Positions 1 to 6,912 of a stretch of DNA of 10,150 nucleotides are shown in pieces. A program made the position numbers and the translations under genes. Under the pieces are notes generated by a model. It was given only the letters and a program-made list of their open reading frames with translations, had not been told where the DNA came from and did not search any database. The DNA comes from Rhodospirillales bacterium (lineage in GTDB: Bacteria > Pseudomonadota > Alphaproteobacteria > Rhodospirillales > Magnetospirillaceae): contig JASHSH010000263.1 of NCBI GenBank assembly GCA_030040955.1, positions 1-10,150 on the forward strand. Direction: 5' to 3'. Within the stretch, counting starts at the first letter, position 1, and the number at the start of each line of letters is the position of its first letter.

Positions 1-72
1 CCGGGCGACTATTACCAATCTTACCACATGCTGATTTTGGCGGATTTCCTGGGCTTTCTCGACTTCGTCTGA
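1..72 (+). CDS. C-terminal end of an unidentified protein (partial, cut by left edge)
   Basis: Frame 1 is open from the first base to a TGA at 70-72 and encodes 23 residues ending in ADFLGFLDFV. The stretch is rich in aromatic and aliphatic residues (YYQSYHML then LILADF), which looks like real protein rather than a chance frame in GC-rich DNA. The codons used (TAT, TCT, ATT, TTG, GAT, TTT) are more AT-rich than those of the genes further right, so this gene may belong to a different compositional segment. No family can be named from so short a tail, and the frame could still be accidental. Confidence 0.45.
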   Translation, partial: PGDYYQSYHMLILADFLGFLDFV

Positions 73-836
73 TCAAAATCGAGAAACGGGGCCCAATCAC
101 CGCTCGGCCGGCCGAACGACCGAATGAATACTATGCGAATACCGACAACGACCGAACAACGACCGTCCAAATTTTCTAGCTCTCAAACCAAAATGAACGT
201 GCGCGCCCTCCAAGACCCGGCATTTTCGCATGGCTGGAATGCGACCGGCCGCACCCGAACCCTGGGCGGCCGCTACCGCAGTCATCAACAACCTGACGGC
301 CGCACAAATGAGGAAGGCTTCACATTCAAGTGGATGGACCTTTTTCGGCTCGTCCGAAAAGGCGGCCCTCTCCGAGCTGCGGGTTGGACGACAACCGCGA
401 TGATGGAGAGGCAAGCGCGGTCAAGGAGCTCCCGGTAGCGTTAAGTCGAATTGAGACGTCGACGCCGGAGCGATGATCGGCTGGGTGAACGGCGGGAAGC
501 GTGACTCCGGCTCATTCACCACCAGCGAGAGGGCTCCGGAGATGACGGTAGGGTGGGGTCGGCTCGGCGCCGACCGGGACCCCGCGGCGAATGGAAGTCT
601 CGTTGCAAACTCAGCACGCCGAACCCGGATCGACGACAGGCCTCACCTCGACGTCGATTCACCGTGGTCACGCCGATCACGCGGGTCAATTGCGACCGGA
701 TCGTTCGCGAGCGTTCGCCGACATTCGTAACGCCCTGGTGGAAATGCTTGTGGATGGCTTCTCGGCGTCGCGAATAACCATATGATTTAGCAAGGTATTT
801 CAGCACTTATTGCCTTCCTCCCTGGGAGCCAATCGA
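73..836. other. Gene-free stretch of lower GC
   Basis: No frame here gives a convincing protein. The few open frames of 60-105 codons lie on both strands over each other, show no recognisable motif, are low in hydrophobic core residues and lack a good Shine-Dalgarno sequence. Small features seen are a 12-bp palindrome TCGGCCGGCCGA (104-115), three copies of ACGACCG (116-122, 148-154, 159-165), and a 7-bp stem GGTCGGC/GCCGACC with a 5-nt loop (557-575). No tRNA, rRNA or insertion-sequence end was recognised. The segment could be a decayed gene or the edge of an acquired region; nothing in it decides this. Confidence 0.5.
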
Positions 837-864
837 CGCCACGGCGCCTTCGCGCGCCGTGGCG
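837..864 (-). terminator. Perfect GC hairpin downstream of the toxin gene
   Basis: CGCCACGGCGC (837-847) and its exact reverse complement GCGCCGTGGCG (854-864) form an 11-bp stem with a 6-nt loop. It lies 22 bases past the toxin stop codon, where a transcript coming from the minus strand would end. No run of T follows on that strand, so it is not a textbook intrinsic terminator. It could be an RNA 3'-end stabilising stem or a weak terminator. Confidence 0.4.
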
Positions 865-886
865 CATTGCGCGGGCGATCAATCGC

Positions 887-1315
887 TCAGACGCCCGGCT
901 CGCGCCAATCCAGTCCAGGGAATCTTGCATAGTCGCGGTCGAAGCTGATCCACGTGCAGCCATGCTCGATGGCGAGCGCCGCGTACCAAGCGTCGGCGAC
1001 GCGGGGCCCGCGCGTGCCGGTGTCGAGACACAAGCGGCGGAAGATCGACCAATGCGCCTCGCCAGGTTCCACGATGTCGCAATGCGGTTGACCGAGGAGA
1101 TTGTCGCAGAAGGCGAACGCCTCGCCGACCGTGCTCGGCTCGCGGAAGATTCGGGGATTGGTGGCGATCCGCGCGACTGCGCTTAGCACCAAGGGCGAAA
1201 CTCCGAACCGCGCGTCGCCGGCCACGATGCCGTCGAGCCAGGGCTTGCAGACATCGTGGCGGGAACTGTCGCGCCGAAACGCGTGGATGTGGACGTTTAC
1301 GTCGGCGAGAATCAA
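887..1315 (-). CDS. vapC: PIN-domain ribonuclease toxin, VapC type
   Basis: The 142-residue product is a single PIN domain, the fold of VapC toxins, which are metal-dependent endoribonucleases that cut RNA when freed from their antitoxin. It begins MILADVNVHIHAF with the first acidic ligand D5. It has the SPLVLSAVARIATNPRIF block (40-57), DAWYAALAIEHG with D108 (108-119), and the SFDRDYARF block with D126 and D128 near the C-terminus. The second acid of classical PIN domains is not seen at the usual place, where A46 stands. The start is a TTG at 1313-1315 that overlaps the antitoxin stop (TTGA). This placement makes the protein begin right at the first beta strand, so it is preferred over the long upstream open frame. 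The short overlap implies translational coupling to the antitoxin. Which RNA it cuts cannot be told. Confidence 0.85.
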   Translation of the reverse strand: MILADVNVHIHAFRRDSSRHDVCKPWLDGIVAGDARFGVSPLVLSAVARIATNPRIFREPSTVGEAFAFCDNLLGQPHCDIVEPGEAHWSIFRRLCLDTGTRGPRVADAWYAALAIEHGCTWISFDRDYARFPGLDWREPGV

Positions 1316-1578
1316 GCGTCGCGCCCGGCGAATTGGATGTCCTCGGCGTCCGCCAGCTCCGCCGAATCGTCGAGATCGATCCCCGGCAGAAGTCCGCCGA
1401 CCGCCCTGCTGACCGGTGGAAGCACGCGCTTGCCGAAACCAGCGCGCCCGCCGTCGCGCAGCACGCGGCGCACGCCGTCCTCGATCAACGCCGTCAGCGA
1501 GCGCCCGTCGGCGGCGGCCCGGCGTTTGGCGCGGCGCATGAGATCTTCTGGCAAGCGGACCGTCGTTCGTTCTGGCAT
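1312..1578 (-). CDS. Ribbon-helix-helix antitoxin of the VapBC-type pair
   Basis: This 88-residue protein opens with MPERTTVRLPEDL, the beta strand and first helix of a ribbon-helix-helix DNA-binding domain (about 3-40). A basic helix AKRRAAADGRSLTALIEDG follows. The remaining 45 residues end in an acidic tail (DLDDSAELADAED, about 68-80), as expected for the part that wraps the toxin. As in other such pairs, the protein should dimerise, bind its own promoter and neutralise the PIN toxin encoded directly downstream with a 4-base overlap. The ATG at 1576-1578 has no Shine-Dalgarno sequence, and a predicted promoter places the transcript start almost on the ATG. The call is firm for the fold; the exact antitoxin subfamily is open. 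Confidence 0.85.
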   Translation of the reverse strand: MPERTTVRLPEDLMRRAKRRAAADGRSLTALIEDGVRRVLRDGGRAGFGKRVLPPVSRAVGGLLPGIDLDDSAELADAEDIQFAGRDA

Positions 1579-1592
1579 ATGTCAAGACATAT
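1577..1592. promoter_or_regulatory. Operator palindrome over the antitoxin start
   Basis: ATATGTC-AA-GACATAT is a perfect 7-2-7 palindrome covering the first two bases of the antitoxin ATG and the 14 bases before it. On the plus strand the 8-mer TATGTCAA of its left part recurs as a direct copy at 1607-1614, 29 bases away. Ribbon-helix-helix antitoxins usually bind short palindromes or repeats in their own promoters, so this is a good candidate for autoregulation. Binding is inferred, not shown. Confidence 0.6.
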
Positions 1593-1614
1593 CCGAATTG
1601 GTCGCGTATGTCAA
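1586..1614 (-). promoter_or_regulatory. Promoter of the toxin-antitoxin operon, probably leaderless
   Basis: On the minus strand a perfect -35 box TTGACA (1614-1609) is followed after 17 bases by TATGTC (1591-1586), a partial match to the -10 consensus. A start 6-8 bases further on falls at about 1578-1580, on or just before the antitoxin ATG at 1578, which agrees with the absence of a ribosome binding site. The -35 box contains the TGA stop codon of the MFS gene. The operator palindrome covers the -10 box. Confidence 0.5.
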
Positions 1615-2789
1615 AGAGTGCCCGCCGCCCTCCGCCCGCCAATCCACGCCGCCAGCGCCGCCGCCGCGGCGAGCTGGCCGACCAGCGAGAACGCGATCAG
1701 CGCCGGGATCGAGATATCGTAGAGCCAGCCCATCAGCGCGCTGCCGGCGAACCAGGCGATGCCGAAGCAGGCGTTGAAGGTGCCGAAGGCGGCGGCGCGG
1801 CGCTCGGCCGGCACGAGCGTGGCGATCAGCGCGCGCATCACGCTCTCCTGCCCGCCCATGCCGATCCCCCACAGCACCACCCCGAGAACGGCCAGCGCCT
1901 GGGTGCCTGAGAAGGCGCAGAGCGTGGCGAAGGCGGCGAAGACCAGCGCGCCGGGCAATACGATCGCGCCCACGCGGTCGAACATCCGGCCGAGCAGGAA
2001 GGCGGCGGTGCCCTGGCTCGCCATGGCGACCGAATAGGCGACGGGAATCCAGGCCAGCGGCAGCGTCTGGGTCTTGCCGAAGTGGAAGGCGATCAGCGCA
2101 TAGTCCGTGGTGGCGGCGCCGACCACCGACATCGTCGCCACCGCCACCCAGTAGGTGCGGCGCATCTCGCGGGTCGACACGACGAGCGTCTTCATCGGAA
2201 GCCGGCCGGTGTCCGGGAACAGCCGCCAGGCGGTTAGCAGCGCGGTCATGGCAAGGATCGCGGGGATCGCGAGCGTGGCGAAGGCGGCCGGGTAGCTGCC
2301 GCGCACGGCCAGCACGGCGGCGACGATCAGCGGCCCAGCGACCGCGCCGGCCTGGTCCATCGCCTGGTGCAGGCCGAAACCCCAGCCATGCCCGGTGGTC
2401 TCGGTCGCGTGCGAAAGCAGCGCGTCCCGCGCGGGGTTTCGTAGCGCCTTGCCGGCGCGCTCGGCGACGATCAAAAGCGCCGCCGTCCGCCAATCGCCGG
2501 CGAGAGCGAGCAACGGCACCGCTCCCAGATTGATGGCGAAGCCGACGATAGCGAACGACCAGTAGCGCTTCGAGCGGTCGGCGGCGATGCCCGAGGCCAT
2601 GCGCAGCGCGTAGCCGATCAGCTCGCCGCCGCCGGCGATCGCGCCCACCGCCGCGCCGCTCGCGCCGAGCAGCGCGAGGAACGGTCCCGTCACGCTGCGC
2701 GCGCCCTCGTAGGCGGTATCGGCGAACAGGCTGACCGTGCCGATCAGCAAGATGAAGGCGACGGCGCGGCGCCGGTCGATTCCGCTCAT
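1611..2789 (-). CDS. Major facilitator superfamily transporter
   Basis: The 392-residue product is almost entirely hydrophobic helices separated by short charged loops, the usual size and pattern of a 12-helix MFS secondary transporter of the inner membrane. The first helix carries charged residues D24 and E28 (LFADTAYEGAR). A loop with DRSKRYW (71-77) follows helix 2, as in MFS motif A, and RAGKALRNPARDAL (111-124) follows helix 4. A longer central loop (about 191-211) divides the two halves, and the second half repeats the loop pattern at GRMFDRVG (267-274). The ATG has its own Shine-Dalgarno, GGGGAGG (2804-2798), 8 bases upstream. The gene lies 54 bases after the carbamate kinase gene on the same strand, so it may be the last gene of that operon. 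The substrate cannot be read from the sequence; a ureide or its product is a guess from context. Confidence 0.85.
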   Translation of the reverse strand: MSGIDRRRAVAFILLIGTVSLFADTAYEGARSVTGPFLALLGASGAAVGAIAGGGELIGYALRMASGIAADRSKRYWSFAIVGFAINLGAVPLLALAGDWRTAALLIVAERAGKALRNPARDALLSHATETTGHGWGFGLHQAMDQAGAVAGPLIVAAVLAVRGSYPAAFATLAIPAILAMTALLTAWRLFPDTGRLPMKTLVVSTREMRRTYWVAVATMSVVGAATTDYALIAFHFGKTQTLPLAWIPVAYSVAMASQGTAAFLLGRMFDRVGAIVLPGALVFAAFATLCAFSGTQALAVLGVVLWGIGMGGQESVMRALIATLVPAERRAAAFGTFNACFGIAWFAGSALMGWLYDISIPALIAFSLVGQLAAAAALAAWIGGRRAAGTL

Positions 2790-2843
2790 GCCCCTCGCCT
2801 CCCCTCGAAGCGCCGCGAGCCTAGACGGGAGCGCCGCGCGCGC

Positions 2844-3800
2844 TCAATCGGGAACGATGCGCGTGCCGGCCTCGTCGGCGAGCGCGCGGGCGATGGCGGG
2901 CGGGTTGGTGATCAGCGCGCTGCCTCCACCGCCGGCCACGAACTCGATCGCGGCCTCGATCTTCGGCCCCATGCTGCCCTTGTCGAATTGCCCGTCGGCC
3001 AGGTGGCGCCGCGCTTCGGCCAGCGTCATGCGCGCGAGCCAGCGCTGGCCGGGACGGTTGAAATCGACGGCGACGCGCTCGACCGAGGTCAGCAGCAGAA
3101 GCAGATCCGCCCCGACGCCGCGCGCGAGCAGGCTGGAGGCGAAATCCTTGTCGATCACCGCCTCGACCCCGACGAGATCGCCCCGCCCGTCCTCGATCAC
3201 CGGGATGCCGCCGCCGCCGGCCGCGATCACCAGATAGCCTTCGCGGGCGAGATGGCCGATCACCGCCCCGTCGACGATGCGAAGAGGCCGCGGCGAGGGC
3301 ACGACGCGGCGCCAGCCGCGCCCGGCGTCCTCCTTCACCGTCCAGCCCTGTTGCGCCGCGAGGTGCTTGGCGCGCGCCTCGTCCATGTGCGAGCCGATCG
3401 GCTTGGTCGGATCGGCGAAGGCCGGGTCGCGCGCGTCCACCAGCGTCTCGGTGACCATCGCCACCGGCTCCCGCGCGATGCCGCGGCGGCGGAATTCGTT
3501 GCGGAACGCGCGCACGAACATGTAGCCGAGCGCGCCTTGCAGATCGGCGCCGGCATAGTCCATCGGCACCGGCGCGACCTCGTGGATGGAAAGCTCGGAG
3601 CGGCGCAGGATGAACCCCATCTGCGGGCCGTTGCCGTGGGTGAGGATCGCGTCCCAGCCGCGCTCGATCATGTCGGCGACGTGGCGGACGGCAAGCGTCA
3701 CCTCGCGGTACTGATCGGCGATCGAAAGATGGTCGCTGTCGCGGATCAGCGCGTTGCCGCCGATCGCCACCACGGCGAGGGGCCGCCGCGGCCCGCTCAT
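2844..3800 (-). CDS. arcC: Carbamate kinase (catabolic, ArcC/YbcF family)
   Basis: Carbamate kinase converts carbamoyl phosphate and ADP to ATP and carbamate, which breaks down to ammonia and CO2. The 318-residue protein has the amino-acid kinase fold and normal family length (about 310). Motifs in order are VVAIGGNAL (10-18), THGNGPQMG (54-62), the lid-region PTKPIG (131-136), WRRVVPSP (163-170), AAGGGGIPV (193-201), VIDKDFASSLLA with K218 and D219 (215-226), LLLTS (235-239) and GSMGPKIEAA (275-284). The ATG overlaps the stop of the DUF1116 gene (ATGA at 3797-3800), so the two are translationally coupled. There is no arginine deiminase or ornithine carbamoyltransferase nearby; the partner is the FdrA-type carbamoyltransferase set, as for E. 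coli ybcF (allK). A biosynthetic direction is unlikely in this context. Confidence 0.93.
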   Translation of the reverse strand: MSGPRRPLAVVAIGGNALIRDSDHLSIADQYREVTLAVRHVADMIERGWDAILTHGNGPQMGFILRRSELSIHEVAPVPMDYAGADLQGALGYMFVRAFRNEFRRRGIAREPVAMVTETLVDARDPAFADPTKPIGSHMDEARAKHLAAQQGWTVKEDAGRGWRRVVPSPRPLRIVDGAVIGHLAREGYLVIAAGGGGIPVIEDGRGDLVGVEAVIDKDFASSLLARGVGADLLLLLTSVERVAVDFNRPGQRWLARMTLAEARRHLADGQFDKGSMGPKIEAAIEFVAGGGGSALITNPPAIARALADEAGTRIVPD

Positions 3801-5200
3801 GCCGGCAGCGCCTCGGCGAGCGCGGCTACCGCCTGGATGAAACAGTCGAGCGGCGCGGCGGTGATGCCGGCGCCGATCTGGCCAATCCCCGCCGCGCGGT
3901 GCGCGATGCCGGTGTTGACGATCGGCAGGATGCCGGTATCGACCACCTTGCGCGCGTCGATCCCGGCCGGCGTGCCGGCGAAGTCGAGCGCGGGCAAGGT
4001 GAGGGCCGGATTGCGCCCCTGCGCGATATGGCCCATGCGCCGCGTGTTGGCGAGCGCGTCCGCCGCGCTGCCACCGACGAAGCTGACGATGGCGGGCGCC
4101 GCTGCCATGGCGAATCCGCCCAGCCCGGCGCTCTCGGTGATCGCGCTGTCGCCGAGATCGGGCGCGGCGTCGGCGGCGGAGTAGCCCGGGAAGAACAGTC
4201 CGTCCACCACCGGCGAAGGCGCGGTGAACCAGAGCTCGCCGCAGCCGCTGACCTGAATGCCGAACTCGACGCCGTTGCGGGCCATCGCGGTCACCAGGCT
4301 GCTCATCGGCACGCCGCGCGCGGCGTCGAGCATCGATTTGCACGCCGCCATCGAGACATTGAGGAAGAAATGATCGTTGCCGCCGATGAAGGCGAGCGCG
4401 CGGGCGGCCTCGGCGCGGCTCACCTTCGCCGCCAGGATGGCGGGCGTGAGCCGGCGCAGCAGCAGCGAGGTGGCGGCGGCATTGCGGTTGTGCACCTCGT
4501 CGCCCATGTGCAGCGCCTGCGCCATCAGCGGCTTCAACTCGATCGGGCCGGAAGACTCGAAGGCCTTGGCGAGCACGCGGCGCAGGCCCTCGCGCATCCA
4601 GGCCAGACGTTCGAGCACTTCGGGACCGTTGGCCCCGAAGCGCAGCACCTTGCCGAGCCCCTCGTTGAGGTTGCTGAAGCTGCGCCGGCCGGTCGCCGGA
4701 TCGCGCACGATCCAGACCGGCATCGACGGGCTGATCGCGCCCGCCATCGGGCCCACCGCGCCGCGCGCGTGACACGGCTCGAAGCGGACCTTGCCGCGCG
4801 CCGCCAGCGCTTCGGCTTCCGCCGCGTCGCCCGCCCAACCTTCGTGCAGGATCGCGCCAACCAGCGCGCCGCGCATCGGCCCGCACATGCGGCTCCACTC
4901 GATCGGCGGACCGGCATGCAGGATGGTCCGCCGGCCCATGCCGGGAATCTCCCGCCGCGCCGTCCCGATCCCTTCCAGCACCGGACTGGCCGCGAGATAC
5001 GCGGCGAAGGCACGGCGGTTCGCTTCCTCGACCTCGGGATGGTTGACGAGGCGGGCGAGCGCCCGGCCGAGTTTCGCATCGCCCCGGGCCGGCGGCTGCC
5101 AATCGACCTGTGTCACCCGGCCGCCGGAGGAAGCGATCGCATCGGCGAAGCCGGCGATGCCGAGATTCAACACGCGGAGATCGCTTCCGGGCAGCCTCAT
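3797..5200 (-). CDS. ylbE: DUF1116 protein, oxamate carbamoyltransferase subunit (YlbE/AllG type)
   Basis: The 467-residue protein belongs to the DUF1116 family, which is found beside fdrA. In E. coli, ylbE (allG), fdrA and ylbF together are needed for oxamate carbamoyltransferase, which exchanges the carbamoyl group between oxalurate and phosphate. Family hallmarks seen are VLNLGIAGFADAI (10-22), VDWQPPARGD (32-41), IEWSRMCGPMRGA (100-112), FEPCHARGAVGPMAG (140-154), LNEGLGKVLRFGAN (178-191), MGDEVHNRNAAAT (232-244), GGNDHFFLNVSMAA (273-286), MARNGVEFGIQVSG (306-319) and GDSAITESAGLGGFAMAAAPAIV (350-372). No membrane segment or signal peptide is evident, so it is cytoplasmic. Its ATG overlaps the fdrA stop (ATGA) and has an SD GGAGG (5213-5209) 8 bases upstream inside fdrA. 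The family assignment is firm; the substrate here is inferred. Confidence 0.9.
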   Translation of the reverse strand: MRLPGSDLRVLNLGIAGFADAIASSGGRVTQVDWQPPARGDAKLGRALARLVNHPEVEEANRRAFAAYLAASPVLEGIGTARREIPGMGRRTILHAGPPIEWSRMCGPMRGALVGAILHEGWAGDAAEAEALAARGKVRFEPCHARGAVGPMAGAISPSMPVWIVRDPATGRRSFSNLNEGLGKVLRFGANGPEVLERLAWMREGLRRVLAKAFESSGPIELKPLMAQALHMGDEVHNRNAAATSLLLRRLTPAILAAKVSRAEAARALAFIGGNDHFFLNVSMAACKSMLDAARGVPMSSLVTAMARNGVEFGIQVSGCGELWFTAPSPVVDGLFFPGYSAADAAPDLGDSAITESAGLGGFAMAAAPAIVSFVGGSAADALANTRRMGHIAQGRNPALTLPALDFAGTPAGIDARKVVDTGILPIVNTGIAHRAAGIGQIGAGITAAPLDCFIQAVAALAEALPA

Positions 5201-6753
5201 GCCGCGCGCCTCCGGCCAGCCGCGCGTTGTGCGATGCGCGCGGCGATTCGCACCGCTTGCGCGTTGCTCGCGGCCAGGATCATGCCCGCCTCGCGCAGCC
5301 GGGCCGCCTGGCGCCCGCGATTCTGCGGATCGGCGTCCGTCCCGCAGACGAAGCCGACGAACACGAGATTGCGGCGGGCGCGTCTTGCCCGCGCCCGCGC
5401 CGCCGCGACCACGGGCGCGATTTCCGCCGCCGGATCCGGATGCGCGCCGTGGCCCAGCACCACGTCGAGCAGGATGGCCGCGACTTCGGGGTCGGCCGCC
5501 TCGCGCAAGATGCGCTCGTTGCGCAGGCGCTGATCGATCATCGGGTGCGGGCGGCCCCGGGTGAAGCGGTCGTCGCCCAGATCGACCAGGCTGTGCGCCT
5601 CGCTGCGCCAGGGATCGGCGAGCGGACGCGCGCGGCCGGCCGGCGCGTTCGAGAATATCGGCGCGGGATCGAGGGCCGGTCCGAGCAGAAGCGCCGCCTC
5701 GTAGCTGAAGGTGCCACCGCTATAGAGCGCGCGCAGGTATCGCTGTCGCGCGGTGAGCCGAGGCAGGCGCGCGAGACGCGGGGCCGACGCGGGCCGCGAC
5801 CGCTTCCCTTGCGCGAGCGCGACCGCGGCCAAGGCCGCATCTTCGAGCGTGCGCGCGATGCGGACGTTCGCGCCCAACCTTTCTTCCGGCTCCCAGCCGA
5901 GAAAAGCGGCGACCACCGGTTTGCCCGCCTTGCGCGCGCGGGCCAGAACGCGCGCCGCGACCTCCGGCGCCGGCGGCTTGGAGATCAGCACGATAACTCG
6001 GGTAGCGCGGTCGCGGGCAAGCGCACCGAGCGCGTCGAGCATGGTGATCGCGCCAACCTCGGCGTTCAGATCGTGGCTGCCGGTGCCGATCGCATGGCTG
6101 ACCCCCTCGCCCGCCGCGTCGATCAGGCAGGTGACCTGCTGGAGCCCGGTGCCCGAGGCGCCGATCGCGCCGATCCGTCCCCGGCGCACCGCATTGGCGA
6201 ATCCGAGCGGGATGCCGCCGAGGATCGCGGTGCCGCAATCCGGGCCCATGACGATCCGGCCGTTGGCATGCGCGAACCGCTTCAGCTCGACCTCGTCGGC
6301 GAGCGCGACATTGTCGCTGAACAGCATGACGTCGAGGCCCAGCCGCAGCGCCTTCATCGCTTCGGCCGCGGCATAGTCGCCCGGCGTGGAGACCAACGCG
6401 AGACCGGCATCGGGCGCGCCTTCCAAGGCCATTTCGAGGCTCCGGGGAGCAATGTCCCGCGCTCCCGCGTCGCTGACCGGAACCCGCGGAGAAAGCGCGG
6501 CCTCCGCCTCGCCGAGCGCGGCCTCGACGACCTCCTTCCTCTCGCCCAGGAGCGCGATCAGCAGATCGTTGGGACCGGCCGCGATCGGGCCCGCGAGCAG
6601 CCCCGCCTCGCGCAGCAGCGCGAGATTCGCCTCCGACGCCATCACCGCCGAAGCCCGCGCGATGCCGGGGAGGGTCCCCAATCGGGCCGAAATCTGCATG
6701 AGCGAAACCGAGTCCCGGTAGAAATTCGGGACGATCTTGGTCGCGCTGACCAT
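5197..6753 (-). CDS. fdrA: FdrA family protein, acyl-CoA-synthetase-like carbamoyltransferase subunit
   Basis: FdrA proteins resemble succinyl-CoA synthetase (ATP-citrate lyase/CoA-ligase fold), but the E. coli member acts with YlbE and YlbF as oxamate carbamoyltransferase. The 518 residues match the family in length and order: KIVPNFYRDSVSLMQIS (6-22), MLFSDNV (143-149), GPDCGTAILGGIPLGFAN (170-187), GAIGASGTGLQQVTCLID (195-212), GTGSHDLN (223-230), LYSGGTFSYEA (343-353), HSLVDLGDDRF and HPMIDQRLR (387-411), LLDVVLGHGAHPDPAAE (428-444), and GTDADPQN (471-478). The start at 6753 is chosen because the family begins a few residues before the NFYxDS motif and a strong SD, GGAGGAGAG (6769-6761), lies 7 bases upstream; the frame stays open far beyond it but antisense to the next gene. 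First gene of the fdrA-ylbE-carbamate kinase operon. The C-terminal tail is Arg/Ala-rich and probably disordered. Confidence 0.92.
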   Translation of the reverse strand: MVSATKIVPNFYRDSVSLMQISARLGTLPGIARASAVMASEANLALLREAGLLAGPIAAGPNDLLIALLGERKEVVEAALGEAEAALSPRVPVSDAGARDIAPRSLEMALEGAPDAGLALVSTPGDYAAAEAMKALRLGLDVMLFSDNVALADEVELKRFAHANGRIVMGPDCGTAILGGIPLGFANAVRRGRIGAIGASGTGLQQVTCLIDAAGEGVSHAIGTGSHDLNAEVGAITMLDALGALARDRATRVIVLISKPPAPEVAARVLARARKAGKPVVAAFLGWEPEERLGANVRIARTLEDAALAAVALAQGKRSRPASAPRLARLPRLTARQRYLRALYSGGTFSYEAALLLGPALDPAPIFSNAPAGRARPLADPWRSEAHSLVDLGDDRFTRGRPHPMIDQRLRNERILREAADPEVAAILLDVVLGHGAHPDPAAEIAPVVAAARARARRARRNLVFVGFVCGTDADPQNRGRQAARLREAGMILAASNAQAVRIAARIAQRAAGRRRAA

Positions 6754-6815
6754 CCGCCGTCTCTCCTCCGCGCCGTTCCGGGCGCTCGCCCTCGCGGCCG
6801 CCGGTTTCCCCGACG

Positions 6816-6878
6816 CGGCGCCGGGCGCATGATCGCCCAGAAGGGCCGCCCTGGGAACGCGGCATCGGCGCCGGGCGC
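6816..6878. repeat. 13-bp direct repeat in the divergent control region
   Basis: CGGCGCCGGGCGC occurs at 6816-6828 and again at 6866-6878, exactly 50 bases apart. Between them is the short inverted repeat CCCAG/CTGGG (about 6836-6855). Each copy contains the palindrome GGCGCC. The 50-base spacing is close to five helical turns, so paired protein binding is possible, but chance repetition of such GC-rich words in this genome cannot be ruled out. Confidence 0.35.
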
Positions 6879-6882
6879 GGAG

Positions 6883-6912
6883 TTGCCCTTCGTTCGCTTT
6901 GCATACTATGTT
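6883..6912 (+). promoter_or_regulatory. Possible promoter of the allophanate hydrolase gene
   Basis: TTGCCC (6883-6888), an 18-base spacer and TATGTT (6907-6912) form a weak sigma-70-like promoter 40 bases before the ATG. This is the only AT-rich patch of the 198-base divergent region. On the other strand TTGTGG and TAGTAT (6909-6904) with an 18-base spacer could serve the fdrA operon. Both candidates overlap the inverted repeat at 6899-6920. The matches are partial, so confidence is low. Confidence 0.3.

Noticed and set aside
104..115. 12-bp palindrome TCGGCCGGCCGA as a terminator of the left-edge gene
   Set aside because: It has no loop and no T run, and GC-rich palindromes of this kind are expected by chance in such DNA.
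97..438. Overlapping 104-105 codon frames on both strands
   Set aside because: They have no recognisable motif, no ribosome binding site and low-complexity basic composition. They overlap each other on opposite strands, so at most one could be real, and neither is supported.
516..806. Minus-strand frame of 96 codons, and 64-85 codon plus-strand frames over it
   Set aside because: Arg/Ser-rich sequence without a domain, and competing frames on both strands; not supported as a gene.
2829..2845. GAGCGC/GCGCTC stem at the carbamate kinase stop as a terminator
   Set aside because: The stem is only 6 bp, overlaps the stop codon and has no T run; more likely chance in a GC-rich stretch.
3801..5102. 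Minus-strand frame fused to the carbamate kinase N-terminus
   Set aside because: It is an out-of-frame reading of the DUF1116 gene; the kinase begins at 3800 just before its first strand (PLAVVAIGGNAL).
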